From: Fasciolopsis buskii
Lineage: Eukaryota; Platyhelminthes; Trematoda; Plagiorchiida; Fasciolidae
Direction: 5' to 3'
DNA: 64,000 nucleotides
NCBI GenBank assembly: GCA_008360955.1
Contig: LUCM01008144.1
Location: forward strand, 81,086 to 145,085
Shown here: positions 31,290 through 42,130 of the stretch, piece by piece
Position numbering within the stretch: the first letter of the stretch is position 1
How the letters are laid out: each line of letters begins with the position of its first letter
Program-made: the position numbers and the translations under genes
The notes under the pieces: model-generated
The model's database searches: none
What the model saw: only the letters and a program-made list of their open reading frames with translations
What the model was told of the DNA's origin: nothing

Positions 31290-33050
31290 ATCGGCAGAGA
31301 CATGTATTTGCCTGTCGCGCATGCACATGTAATGCTCAGCTGAATATGTGGGGTCATGGTGCCTTGTATCGCATAGACATTTGTGCACAAAAAATGTCGC
31401 ATTCCACCCAAAAAACGCGAGGAAAAATAAGAAAATTCTACACTCATCCCCTCGTAAAAATAAAAAAACGTATCGAGGAATGATTTGAGCACAGTATGAT
31501 AGGTTGTTCAGGAATTCGGCTGAAACAAGGTCAGGGTTTGTCAAAATTCTTGCTAAATATGAGACAGTGGAGTTCATATAGATATTGATTCTAGAGGATA
31601 TGGAACGGAAATTGGATGGTGTTGAAATATGGGAGCAGCACATTGAAAGATAATTGTGCAGAAGATGCGTGGGATCAGGAAGTATTTTGTGCGCCAATTT
31701 CTCACATGCTGCTAAGTGTTGATCATGTACATTTAAGAACAATTCAGTTAGTGGTACGAAGAATACACGGCTAATAATTGATAGTCCCCGGCGAAGACTT
31801 TTAAAGTTTTTTAAGTACACCTGGAAAAATAACAGGTGAGCAGTAAAGAAGGAATGAAAACATCGATTTACAAATCGGGAAATGGTGCTTTGTTTCACCT
31901 TGTAGTGCCGAAGCTTCCTGATTTCAAATGACAACCGTCGGAGAGTCTTCACACAGGTGGAAATGTGAGAAGTTCACATCAGATTTTTATCAATAGTAGT
32001 TCCTAGATATTTCACAGAATCAAGCCTGGTAAGAGTTTTTGAGTTGATGGAAGACGTTCCGGATGGGTAGGCTAACCGAAAGAGAGGACAGACATTCGAA
32101 ACATTTAGATGTGTTGAGACTTAAACCAGCTTGTGCAGAGAAATCGCAGATAAAAGTTATTGGAAAGACTTTAAAAGTCATCGTTGCTCGAAACAGCTTG
32201 AGAGAGTGTAACGGCATCAGCATACTTAAGCAGATGACAGGTTGAGCTGGTTGATAAGTCTCTGATGTAAGTAGAGAAAAGAAACGGTGAGAGAAGAGCA
32301 CTGTGAAGCACTCCTGAGTTGTTAACCAACGGTTTCGAAACTTTACCGTCCATTCGTGTGCACTGGGTTCGGTTAGTAAAGTAATCAGACAACCATGCTA
32401 ATAAAGAACTGAGACAACCAAATGTTTCCAGTTTGTGAGGTAGAAGAGACCGTGGGACCGAATCAAATGCCGAAGAATAGTCTAGAAAGGTGCTACGCAC
32501 AGATTTCATCGATGCGTTTGAGGGCTTACAAATATGGTGAATGAGGGAGGCGACAGCGCCCAAAGTGGACCTGTTAGATTTATAGGCAAACTGGAATGGG
32601 TCGTTAGGGGGATAGATAGAAGAATACAGGCGCTTAAGTATAGCACGCTCCGTCAGTTTAAGACCAGAAGATGTTAAAGCGATGGGGTGAAAACGTTTTG
32701 CCAAACCAGTAGAACTGTTAGATTCAGGGATGGGTATAATAGTGACGGGTCTCCAACAGTCAGGAATAGAAGACGAGAATTAATGATGGGTTAATCAGAG
32801 CGATGAATGCATCCGTCAGGGCCACAGCACCATACCTTGAAAGAGCTGAGGACAGACGGTCAGGACCAACCCCTGTGGTAATTTTAGTGGTGCACAGAAG
32901 GTCGAGCACTTCTTTTCTAGAAAAACTTGTAACTGTCACATCATCACCCTGACCAAATATGACTGGGGTAGTGGAAGGATTGGTGAAAGCATGATTGATA
33001 TTGTCGACATCCGCAGTTTTCACATTTTTCTTCGACCCACACAACAGTCG
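31290..33050 (-). mobile_element. CR1/Jockey-like non-LTR retrotransposon, 5'-truncated
   Basis: The minus strand carries the ORF2 reverse transcriptase of a CR1/Jockey-type element from just upstream of RT (about 33,044) to the C-terminus (about 31,500), followed by possible 3' UTR to about 31,290. No endonuclease domain is present, so the copy is 5'-truncated, as is typical for LINEs. Three phases are needed to read it. It is distinct from the RTE family elsewhere in the window. Its divergence looks modest: stretches of 100-200 codons remain open. Confidence 0.85.
31500..33044 (-). pseudogene. CR1-like reverse transcriptase
   Basis: This would be the polymerase for target-primed reverse transcription. 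From 33,044 an upstream segment (VTSFSRKEVLDLLCTTK, TTGVGPDRLSS) leads to PDCWRPVTIIPIP at about 32,750, the standard entry into CR1 RT. In the 177-codon frame at 32,704-32,171 are FHPIALTSSGLKLTERAIL, FQFAYKSNRSTLGAV, FLDYSSAFDSVPRSLL (palm motif with the first catalytic aspartate), and LLKYADAVTLS. In the last, the YADD box has lost its second aspartate (YADA). The thumb region (AGLSLNTSKCFE) is in another phase at 32,301-32,020. The C-terminus with FVNRCFHSFF and HKILPDPTHLLHNYL is at 31,952-31,284. A frameshift near 32,785 and the altered YADD make it inactive. Confidence 0.85.
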
Positions 33051-35629
33051 AATGCCTTGCTATAGAAATCAATTGTTGTTATCACTCAAGAGTTGGCTGG
33101 TAAACGTCATGTCGATGCGTTGGATTTCCGCTTTTATTAGGTTGAAAATCTACCGCACGCTTGATTCATTAGGGGATTTGTAGACGAATTTGACCGAGGT
33201 TCGTCAACAGAAATATATAATGAAGCTGGCTATGCTGGTGGGAACAAGTAATAAGCGGAAAGAGCAACACCTTTTAAGACTACAAGCTTATCCGTCATTT
33301 ACCAGCCTTTGATTGTAGTTTAGATCAGACCCTGCAGTTAACCTGTCCGAATCGTGATCAGCATAGACGTGCATTATGCATTGCCAAGCCCAGTCGCGTT
33401 AGTCGGTTGTCTATAGTTTTGGTCGTGTGGATATTTCTTTGTAGTGTTAGAAGAAACATAAGGGCAAGATTTTATATACGGTAAAAGTGACCACAATGTT
33501 CAAAATCGTAGAGTCAGCTGAATAGTTTTTCAATACCCGATATTTCCCACTTTGGGGTACCTTTTTAGTACTACTGTTGGACATAAATGAGCATCTCACT
33601 AGAATCTCATTTGAATCGTCAGGAGTGTGAATGGATGAAAGGTCCATTTAAGGATCACACGGTGACCGTCGGAGAATTTTCGTCCGTCAGGCAAGGATAA
33701 CCTTCAAAACGGTGGCAAAAGGCCCGAAAGTATTAGTTTTTCTTCTCAGTAGTATGTTTCGCATGCTGGTGGATGAATAAAATTTCCCCGGAAGCACACC
33801 ACCCTTATGCGATCCATACATAAACTGCTTACCGGCAAAGTATGCTCTAAAAGCCTTATCGAATAAACCTTGGCTAGAATGAACCTGGAGTGAGGATCAG
33901 CCCGACAGACGTGAAAGGAATTGTGGGAATTATGTGCGGTTGCAAATTGCACGTCCAATGATCATAAGGGAACATATCACAATAGGCCAGTAATATCGAC
34001 GTTTCAGCTATACTGATTCATTACACCTCTCACTAAAAGCAAAAAATTTGGGAAAGCCAACAGGAGTGAGAAGACAATATACGTCTGAAACAGAGTGAAT
34101 CAGGTGTAAGTGTAAGTGAATGAATCATTGCCGGATGATAACAGGGTAGTAGATAAACGTTGGTCTCGAGTAACTCAGGTTTGCTTTGATGCATCCGCTC
34201 TGATCGGTTAGTTTCCTGTGGCTGTTTGCGAGGTGAAAATGAATGTCTTGAATCACGACATGCAGCCCGATCATTGTTAATGGATACAGGATGAAAAACC
34301 GAAATTCCGTTTTCACCAGTGAAATTTTTGTCGGTTACTAAAAATGGTCGGAATCCATTGTGATCTAACAGCTAAATCTCCCACTATTCTATCGTCCCCA
34401 CTCAAATCTTCAGCAGCGAGAAATTCCAAAGGGAATAGACTGGAATCAGTTTGTTCGTCGGGGAAGTGAAAAGTAGGCAAGTCACTTGAATCACAAATAC
34501 ACTTAAGCTCAAGCCTGTGTTAAGAGGAGGGTAATATTGTAGAACAGATTTACTTTAAGAAGCAGACGGTCATCATATTTCCGCTAGTGAACTGGAAGCA
34601 AGAAGGCGTTCGCCCGGGAGATTCAACACAATAAAAATTGACCATGAAAAAAGGGATGTTGCATAACGTGGGAGCTATTCACATCTACAGGCTTGTTATT
34701 GTGAAGTTTGTGATAATTTTCCGTTCAAATGTGACACACACCTTGCGAGATTAGTCTTAATGGTTTCTGAGTATTCCAGAAACGTCTAAGACAACTGAGC
34801 TGCAGATCATGATTTCTAAACGTTAATCGCATGCGACCAAGGGACTATCCAAGCTTATAACTGATAGGAAAGTCTGTAGAATAGCTGGGAAATTTGCTAT
34901 CCTCAATCAGCCGCCACGGTCAAACTCTACTTCGTCTTATTAGAGCAACGTACACCCAGATTTTCATATATGTCGTTTATTAAAACTCCCTAGGAAGTAC
35001 TATGTGAAAGGACTGAGGCCTAGCAAAAGTTCGAACGATCAAAACTCAAAATTGGAGCCATAGCCGTTTTCTTCACGTTTTCAAACATTTTCCTGTGAAC
35101 TCTTAGGTATATTGCAGCGAGATTGGAACTACATCACAGAGATTGTTTCGTTTAAACTGACCACAATTTGTTCAGTATGGTCCATCATGGTGCAACTGCT
35201 GATAAACAATAAGACAGCCCCATCGGAGTCAGGCGCAATATCGATTAAACTGCCATCCTTTCACGCATTGCCCGATATAACAAACTTAAAGTCTGCAAGA
35301 ACATACCGTCTGATTCTGCTCCCCTATATTTGATACCAAAATACCTAAATTTTTGTTATCTCATTGGTTGACTGTCGCGAAAACATAAGAAATCACCCTG
35401 CGGCATCCAAACGATTTTAACACCAAATTCTGCTTTACTGCAAATTGGGATTTTCTACCATTGAAAATTTTGTTATCGGGGATTAGGGATTACCACCAGA
35501 CTTGAATAAACACAGTCCGTGAATTGCTAGAGGAACAGCCCCGGTCTGCGCTTAAAAGAATGACCGCGGATAGCATAACGGATAAAAGAACGACCGTTAT
35601 CGAAAAAATCAGTCGTGTTGGTCGTAGAA
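33051..35629. other. Long stretch without recognised gene
   Basis: Only frames below about 75 codons without motifs. No repeat of the families described here was seen. Confidence 0.4.
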
Positions 35630-35870
35630 GATTGAATGCTTTAATGAAATAGTTCACCACGTGGTACCATCGATCAACTCACCATCAAGAAACCATGGAA
35701 GCACTGTACATCTATTTCATTCTTGTTAGGAATCATCAGCAGTGCTTATTTACAGCGCCCGAACTGGGACGCAAACCCGAGACGGACGAGTTTCGAATCG
35801 AGCGCCTTAGCATTCAATATCCTACTACTAACACATACCAAGTAGCCAAGCTCTGTAAGTCATGCCCAAA
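35630..35870 (-). repeat. SINE-B copy with degraded head
   Basis: The tail GAAATAGTTCACCACGTGGT at 35,645 and the body TTGTTAGGAATCATCAGCAG lead to a tRNA-like head (about 35,755-35,825) with AACCCGAGACGGACGAG, matching the heads at 36.0 and 50.6 kb. It is inverted relative to the next copy 150 bases away. Confidence 0.75.
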
Positions 35871-36017
35871 GCCCTCATCGTACTTAAGCTACCTGCACAG
35901 AAGTCATCTATCAGTAGGGGTCGATCGCTGTGAGCTAGCGGACAGTAACCGTGCAAATCAGTGACGGATAGGTGCAACATCATCGTGTGGTGAAGTTGAA
36001 CAAACCGTTCAAAGCCT

Positions 36018-36195
36018 GCCCGGTAGCGTAATGGCTAAGTCGTTCGACTCAGATTCTTTCGTCTCGGGTTCGCGTCCCTGTTCGGGCGCTGTAAATATGC
36101 ACTGCTGATGATTCCCAACAAGGATGAAACAGCTGTACGGTGCTTCCATGTTTTCTTGGTGGTCAATTGAACGATGAATTATCTCATGGAAAACT
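36018..36195 (+). repeat. SINE-B with best-preserved tRNA-like head
   Basis: The 70-base head (36,018-36,087) begins GCCCGGTAGCGTAATGGCTA and ends with the B-box GGGTTCGCGTCCC and GTTCGGGC, giving a 6-pair acceptor stem. The anticodon region has GACTCAGATTC. By eye it is closest to tRNA-Lys, but this is tentative. The body follows with GCACTGCTGATGATTCCCAA and the tail ends at about 36,195. The copy at 50,530-50,599 has a head of exactly the same length. Confidence 0.8.
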
Positions 36196-36699
36196 AGTCA
36201 GTTACCACATACTAATATAAACTGGAATAAATCCTAGGGTTCTTCCTGGTAAGTTGGCGATATTTACGCATCCTAGTAGGTCCTCAGTTTTCGTATTCAC
36301 ATAAGTTTACTATGGCAGCCACGATCATATACTTAGCTATTCATTATTCGACGTACAACTGGACTTAATATGAGGAAACTGCAAATAAGTTTGTGGCACT
36401 TGTTGATGCTATGGTCTGCCCCTAAAATTCCCGGAAATTTCAGAATATTATGAAGTACAAATCTAATCGGATAGGGGATTATCACAATTATTTTCAATCG
36501 TAGAAGTGCTTCCAAATTTTCTATAACTTGGTCCTAAATGGATTCTATGATTGTTCTATGCTGCATCAGTGGCGATAACACGGTGCACCACTTATGTGGC
36601 CAATCGACTCGAGATCATGCGGTAGCATTCCTTAAAAGAACAAGTGAGACGTAAAATCACCAGACAATCTAGCATATATGACTCAAAGAAACGCGAACC
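36196..36699. other. No recognised feature
   Basis: No supported frame or repeat. Confidence 0.35.
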
Positions 36700-36904
36700 G
36701 AAGGACATATCGGAACTTCTGGTTCCTTTTTTTGCAATCTTTTTAATTCCTTTATTACTGAAACAAAAGTACGCATCATGTTTTAGGAAGGGAGCCGCAG
36801 CTAGCAGACGGCTGCCGAGTGGGGTATTTGACCGGCGGTGGGAGGATTCGAACCCGTGACTATCTTGTCCGAACGCCATGATTTTATCCGATTGACCACC
36901 ATTT
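36700..36904 (-). repeat. SINE-A, short form
   Basis: The minus-strand head (about 36,904-36,834) contains GGATAAAATCATGGCGTTCG, B-box GGGTTCGAATCC and 3' acceptor strand CACCGCC. A degraded CGGCAGCCGTCTGCTAGCTG follows, then the tail CTTCCTAAAACATGATGCGT and a T/A-rich end. The short form lacks the middle segment. Confidence 0.75.
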
Positions 36905-36917
36905 CATCTTTGAATTT

Positions 36918-37330
36918 GGAAAAATAACAATAAAATTCGAAACTGTGAGTTTAGTTTGAGGACAGGCATCTGTCGTGAATCCCGCTCGGCCCTAGTGCAT
37001 TACATCGGTAAATTAAGCACACCAGTCCATGATTCGCTGTCTTCTTACATTCCCCGTGAAAAGATCTAAGCCAGACCTCAATCTTGAATTGTGCGCGCTA
37101 GTGGACGGAAGTCAATGGAGTGTGGTGTTGTATAGTTAAACAAACCCTGTGAAACTGTTTTCATTCTTTTCACAAGAAGTGTGCGAAGACGAGTAACTAA
37201 TACTTGACTGGTGACTGATGTACATAATTGCCCACTTAGATGCACCATGGGCGAGAGAGACTTACTTATTTTCTCACATTCACTTTACAGTCCATTATTT
37301 CAATATTACTTTTTCTAAATTCAATCTGAA
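36918..37330 (+). repeat. R1 interspersed repeat, 5' part
   Basis: It aligns with 53,090-53,530 of the full copy: ACCAGTCCATGATTCGCTGT against ACCAGTCCATGAATAGTCGC, TTTTCACAAGAAGTGTGCGA against TTTTCACAAGAAGTGTGAGA, and TCTCACATTCACTTTACAGT against TCTCACATTCACTTGCAGT. The 3' half seen at 3.4 and 23.5 kb is missing. It starts within 15 bases of a SINE-A head. Confidence 0.7.
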
Positions 37331-37638
37331 TCATGGACACATAGTGATCCTATTTTTGCTGGAATAGAATACAAATCTACTATCGTTACATAATCCGTTG
37401 TTTCTTTTCACGGAATTGTACTAGGCGAGTTGCAGAAATGGTGTCTATTTGAAGGGATACAATAGGTGGCAGGGGGTATGCAAGCGTACTGTTGTAAGTC
37501 TTATATATCTCACTAGCAGCGGAGCATGTGCGTGTGCTGTCCTGGTGTAACGTCCATCGGACACGTATGTGTGAAAACCCATTCACTGACACCATTGTTC
37601 CCACATTTTTCTATCCAATTCACGTTAACCTTTTCTAG

Positions 37639-37783
37639 TAATGCCTTAATTCCTGGTTCTCATTATCGAACCCTATTGATCCGCCAGTTTGTTTTACTGC
37701 ATCAGCGTGACCTTAACGCCCAAGTTTATCAAACTGTCTGGGTCAGTCCCGTTATTTGCCCCCGCTGTTCGGCCACTGTTGAG
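37639..37783 (+). CDS. Candidate internal exon
   Basis: A 145-base open segment is bounded by a pyrimidine-rich acceptor (TTAACCTTTTCTAG, ending 37,638) and a donor-like GAG|GTATGTATT (GT at 37,784). One phase reads through as RQFVLLHQRDLNAQVYQTVW then VSPVICPRCSATVE, with a C-x2-C pair that could be half of a zinc ribbon. No family was recognised and no neighbouring exon could be linked. The splice signals alone are of moderate quality, so this remains a candidate. Confidence 0.25.
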
Positions 37784-38849
37784 GTATGTATTTTTAACTT
37801 ATCGCACCACTGTTTACAATAATAGTACCATATTTTGTTCCGCATATGTCTGTGCATCACTCCCATAGCTCGAAGGGGAGTACAAGGTCATTATTATAAA
37901 TAACAATACAACTGCGGTGTTTGCAATTGTTTTTGTGGATGAGTTAAGAGCATTTCTGGAACTATTTCTTGTATGTCTGGTTGTGTGGGTTCTTTGATTG
38001 ATCACACTTACGTGTTCCTTGTTCCGTAGATTAATTTCACGCTCACCCAGTTACCACACTCAAGCGTCCGCATGGTGACCACATCTTCAAGTGTGAGGCT
38101 CGCGATGATGTCGCCGGGGTAACCTAAAGCGCTCCGAATGCCAGAATGGATTGTGTTAATTGATTGAAAGACGAGAACCACAAAAGATCACGGACGGTTT
38201 AGTATGAAAAATTTCGTTGCCGCAGGACAGTAGGATTCCTCGGGAAGCTAGCTGTTGCAAGTTGGACTTACTGAAAGACCAAAGCTACGAATCCTGTAAA
38301 TTGTCCTTACTATTGGTCATCAACACTTCACGCGGCTCGGAATGATTTCAGACAAAATTTTGTGCTGTTACTTTACATATTTCCTTAGCTTTTATCTATT
38401 TTTCATTGATTTATGAAAAAATGGAGGTCAATGGACAGACCATACAGTATTTACGTCATTGAGTTCTATTCCTAGTCATATCTCTTAACGGCTCTAACCG
38501 ACGACAATCCTCATCGCTCAGGCCCCAAACGAGGAAAGCGGGAAATATCAGACGATATCAAAGCCGAAGCTAACTTATACCCCCATTCTGTCATAGCCCG
38601 ACAGTCACATCGCTTTTCTACACTTGTCTAACACTTGCAAAACCGGCAAGAAAAGGTAGATAATGGACACGCATAAGCAGAACTCATCGAAACCAGTGGG
38701 GGCGACGTACTGCGGTTACACGGTTAGAGCACAACTGTCTGCATCCAGCACACACTGACCCATCATGTCACTGGTCACTGAATTTTTTCACCAAACCCCA
38801 GCCTTGCTTCCGAAACATCGTTGGTCTAATGCAAAAAGCCGCCGAGAAT
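37784..38849. other. No recognised feature
   Basis: Nothing supported was seen. Confidence 0.35.
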
Positions 38850-39960
38850 CATCAACGCAGAGGTACCAGATCTCGAAACCTCAAAGCTCACTACTAATTG
38901 TGGACATGTGTAACCTTCCTTTGAGGAAAACCCGAGTACTGGCAGTGCCACAGATTCGCGAAAGTTGTTCTGGCTCTCGCCATTTGTGAAGCAATCTAAA
39001 TTCTAGTATTTTCAACGGCTGCGGTCAAACGTCCCAGGTATTTAAAGCTATTGACCACCTCCAACTGCATATAACAAAAAGTGAATGCAGGCTTCTGTCA
39101 GTCTCTGAGAGGTAGTTTGTACTTTGGTGGTGCAAAGTACATGCCATCAGATTGTTATGTCAATTATCAAGCGATACAAAACGTGTCGAATTCTCTGCGC
39201 ATTGTCACTGGCATATTCTAAGCAAAATAATTCTGTCTTCTGTGGTGAGTTCAACTTTAACTTCTGTCAGACCAGATAAAGCATTGTGTTCAACATCCTT
39301 AATGAAGTTGAAAAGAAACGAGGATAGAGGAAAGCCTTACCACACTTCGCTCGAGGCGATAAAAGGTAGCAAAAACAAACCACAAGCCCTAATCTGACCT
39401 GAGATATGATAGTATCCACAGTTATCTCTCAGATACTTCAATCCTCAGCAAACAGCGCCATAGGGCAGACCTATCAATGAAGTCAAAGGTTTTACGAATT
39501 TCTAAGAACACAATGGTCGTTGGTTTTATGAAAATAAAAAGGTGCTCTAAAAACCGTTGGAGGATGAAGATCTGGTCGATGCATCCGACTAGCGCGAAAC
39601 GCAACCTACTCTTCTCAAGGTTGCTCTTCACCCGTGTTGTATTGTAGCGTGCACAGGGATAGCAATCTTCGAAAGAGTTGCATCACCAAATTGAAAATCA
39701 CAGGAACAGAAAAACCAACGTGATCCGAAGCCCAATAAGCGTGTCAGCCAGCATCGACAGTTACACAATCAAATGAACTATGGAAGCTCACAGCTTGCTC
39801 ATTGAAGTACAATCAAGGAAGTATGGCGCCACCAGCTCTGACGCTGCCAGGATCAGGCCAGTAACTCTGTGATTAGTGCCGTCACTATTGGACCTTTTCC
39901 TAAAGATGGAAACAACAATCGATTCCTCCAACGAGAGGGCTTGATCGGATTACCAGATAT
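38850..39960 (-). mobile_element. RTE-type retrotransposon, RT fragment, heavily decayed
   Basis: The minus strand preserves RT parts of the RTE family. From about 39,930 it reads ESIVVSIFRKRSNSDGTNH, the entry motif to the RT palm. The frame 39,631-39,422 holds GCIDQIFILQRFLEHLF and VFLEIRKTFDFIDRSALW, corresponding to the DQIFTLRQ and AFDSVDR motifs of the family. From 39,340 come GFPLSSFLFNFIKDVE (the QGCPLSPFLFNF region) and later FLKGRLH-type C-terminal sequence near 38,920. About 140 bases at 39,650-39,790 are unalignable. No endonuclease is present. Many stops and frameshifts show an old copy. Confidence 0.75.
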
Positions 39961-41929
39961 CGAAGCTCCATTGCACCATCTTTGAATTAAGCTAATGAGA
40001 GTTCATCAGAGCTCGGTGTTCTGTGACATCCTAGAGTTGGAATGTTCTTACGCGTCTCCCTCCCCAGAGTGTCCATTGGGCGACGCTGCAGTTTCACAGA
40101 TCGTTTTCCTCACACCTTATGCTTTCCTACCGCTGGCTCGGGTGAAACGAAAGAGCTTGCGGGAATACCCCATACTGGTAGCATATTCCGTCTCAGATGC
40201 ACGATGAGACTATTAGGTCTCGCGATCCCTAAACGGGCTTGCATTTAGTTCAAGTCTCATTACCAGCTGAAGTACTTTATGCTTGCTACCAACCGGGGGA
40301 TCAAGGATGTGGTTTTTTAAGCTACCAACGATATGTTTGATCAACAATAAGTTGATGAAAGGAAAATTTTTAACCTTCCTCGACTTCACGAACTTTTACA
40401 ATCGAAGTGGATCCCGTTGTGCCTTTGTAAATTGTGAACTAATCAGTTTCAAGGTCAGACCAATAAAACATTCATTAGAAACGCCGAAAACTAGGCAAAC
40501 AAAAGACGAAAACGACTTCAATGGACTAAACTTCGGTCAAGATAACTCTCCGATTGAACAGTCCGAGAATCCTGTCTCCCCATCTGAAATCAGCAGCAGA
40601 GCCGGGATCACATTTAGTATTTTATTTCTACTCTTTCTCAGGAAGTTCGGCATGCAAAATAATATTTACAAGCAATAAACGCGTTGACGCAGATAGAGAG
40701 AGGGAAGAAATCAAAAAGACGGAATCAGATAACTGTCATATTGATCCTATTCGAAACAGTACGAGATTGTGATCGTCACTAGATGGCCTTGAATGCATGA
40801 GGAGGGACAGCATTGAAAAACGTCTTCTGATGGATCAGAATATTCCGGGGATGAAAACCCTTCATGGCTGGTTATTATTCACGAGGCAATTTAGACCCGC
40901 GATGCAATCGTACTTTAGAGACCGGATAAAAGACCTCGGATCAGATGAATTGTTCGCGAAGATACGGGGAGAGAGCAGCTTGTGTGGCCTCCCACAGAGC
41001 ACATGAGGATCGCAGAAGATAGGGCGCCTCCCAATGACGTGTGAGCAGTGTACTTCGTGGACGGCACTGATGCACGTAAACGACGGAGCGCATCGAATAA
41101 GAGATCCGCCTGCGTGGGTCTGTCTCGGCCAATTTCCATGTGTTTAAACTATCATCCACAGCACAAAGCACAGGAGTGGCGGCCACCTGGTCCTGAGTAC
41201 ACGGGGTTTAATGAAACACGATTTACTGATGAATGGTCTAACCTAATTTTAAATGAGATTATGAGCATATGAACATTTCCACATTATTCATCCTATTTGT
41301 TTAGGCTAACATAAAACATTCACGTTCTTTTTGACAAGAAAACGAAAAAACCCATACAAGAGGTGGAATGCGGAAACGTGATGCAACAACGTAACGACAA
41401 TGTGATTGCTTACGTGCAAGTATTGCCTGGTCTTCCTAATTTGGGAATAGTATCTACTTTTAAGCTTATCCCATGCCTGTCAAAATGGAACTGAGAGGAT
41501 TTGGCCTAGTTCTTTCAAAAATTAACCCTGCCTACAAGCACTATTTTCTGATTACAATGTCACAGAATGGCAAAATAAAAAGAAACAAATTCAGTCACAA
41601 AAAACACCTACAGGTTTTCCTGTTTCCGAGCATGAAGAATCCACCGGATACGGTCTATGGTAGATTGAATACACTTATGCGATGAATGCGTACCGAACCG
41701 GATCGTGTGTCTTCCATTATCACAGGCTTTCTGCCGCGTTGGCAACCGAGAAGCCTCGCTCTTCCAAATCCATTAAACACTCTTTTTGCAAGAAACATTG
41801 CCAACTTTCGTTCTTCCGAAATAGAGGTCGCCTAACAAGCTTCAAAAAAGTGCGGGCTTGATAGTTTTCCGATGTTAGCATTAATGGAAGAGCAGCAAAT
41901 AGCTTAAGTATTCAATTCACTTGGCTCCC
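39961..41929. other. Unassigned stretch with one weak exon candidate
   Basis: A plus-strand 131-codon frame at 40,283-40,678 includes KHSLETPKTRQTKDENDF and a later hydrophobic run FSILFLLFL, protein-like but without a recognised family. A GC-richer segment at 40.9-41.2 kb is open on both strands. No gene can be supported. Confidence 0.3.
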
Positions 41930-42130
41930 TTTAGTGTCCGAACCCTAAACCAAATAAGACAAGCTGCCCTAGCCAGAACTCTTGAGAATTATAAAGTAGA
42001 TGCACGCTGTCTCCGAAACGCGCATACAGGATCCCACTTACGTAATCACTATTAGTAGCTCAGATACAACCTCATTCTCTTGCTTCACTATTAGGGTGTC
42101 CGGTGATTGGCTGACAGATAGCGAAATTTC
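41930..42130 (+). mobile_element. RTE-type retrotransposon, endonuclease N-terminal fragment
   Basis: The plus strand reads VRTLNQIRQAALARTLENYK at about 41,936, then, after a frame change, VSETRIQDPTYVIT at about 42,008. The E-T-R-I-Q segment contains the conserved glutamate of APE-type endonucleases. It corresponds to the beginning of the RTE endonuclease and is followed by a CCTCATTCTC segment also found at about 55.33 kb. Everything downstream is missing, an unusual 3'-truncated or rearranged piece. Confidence 0.7.
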
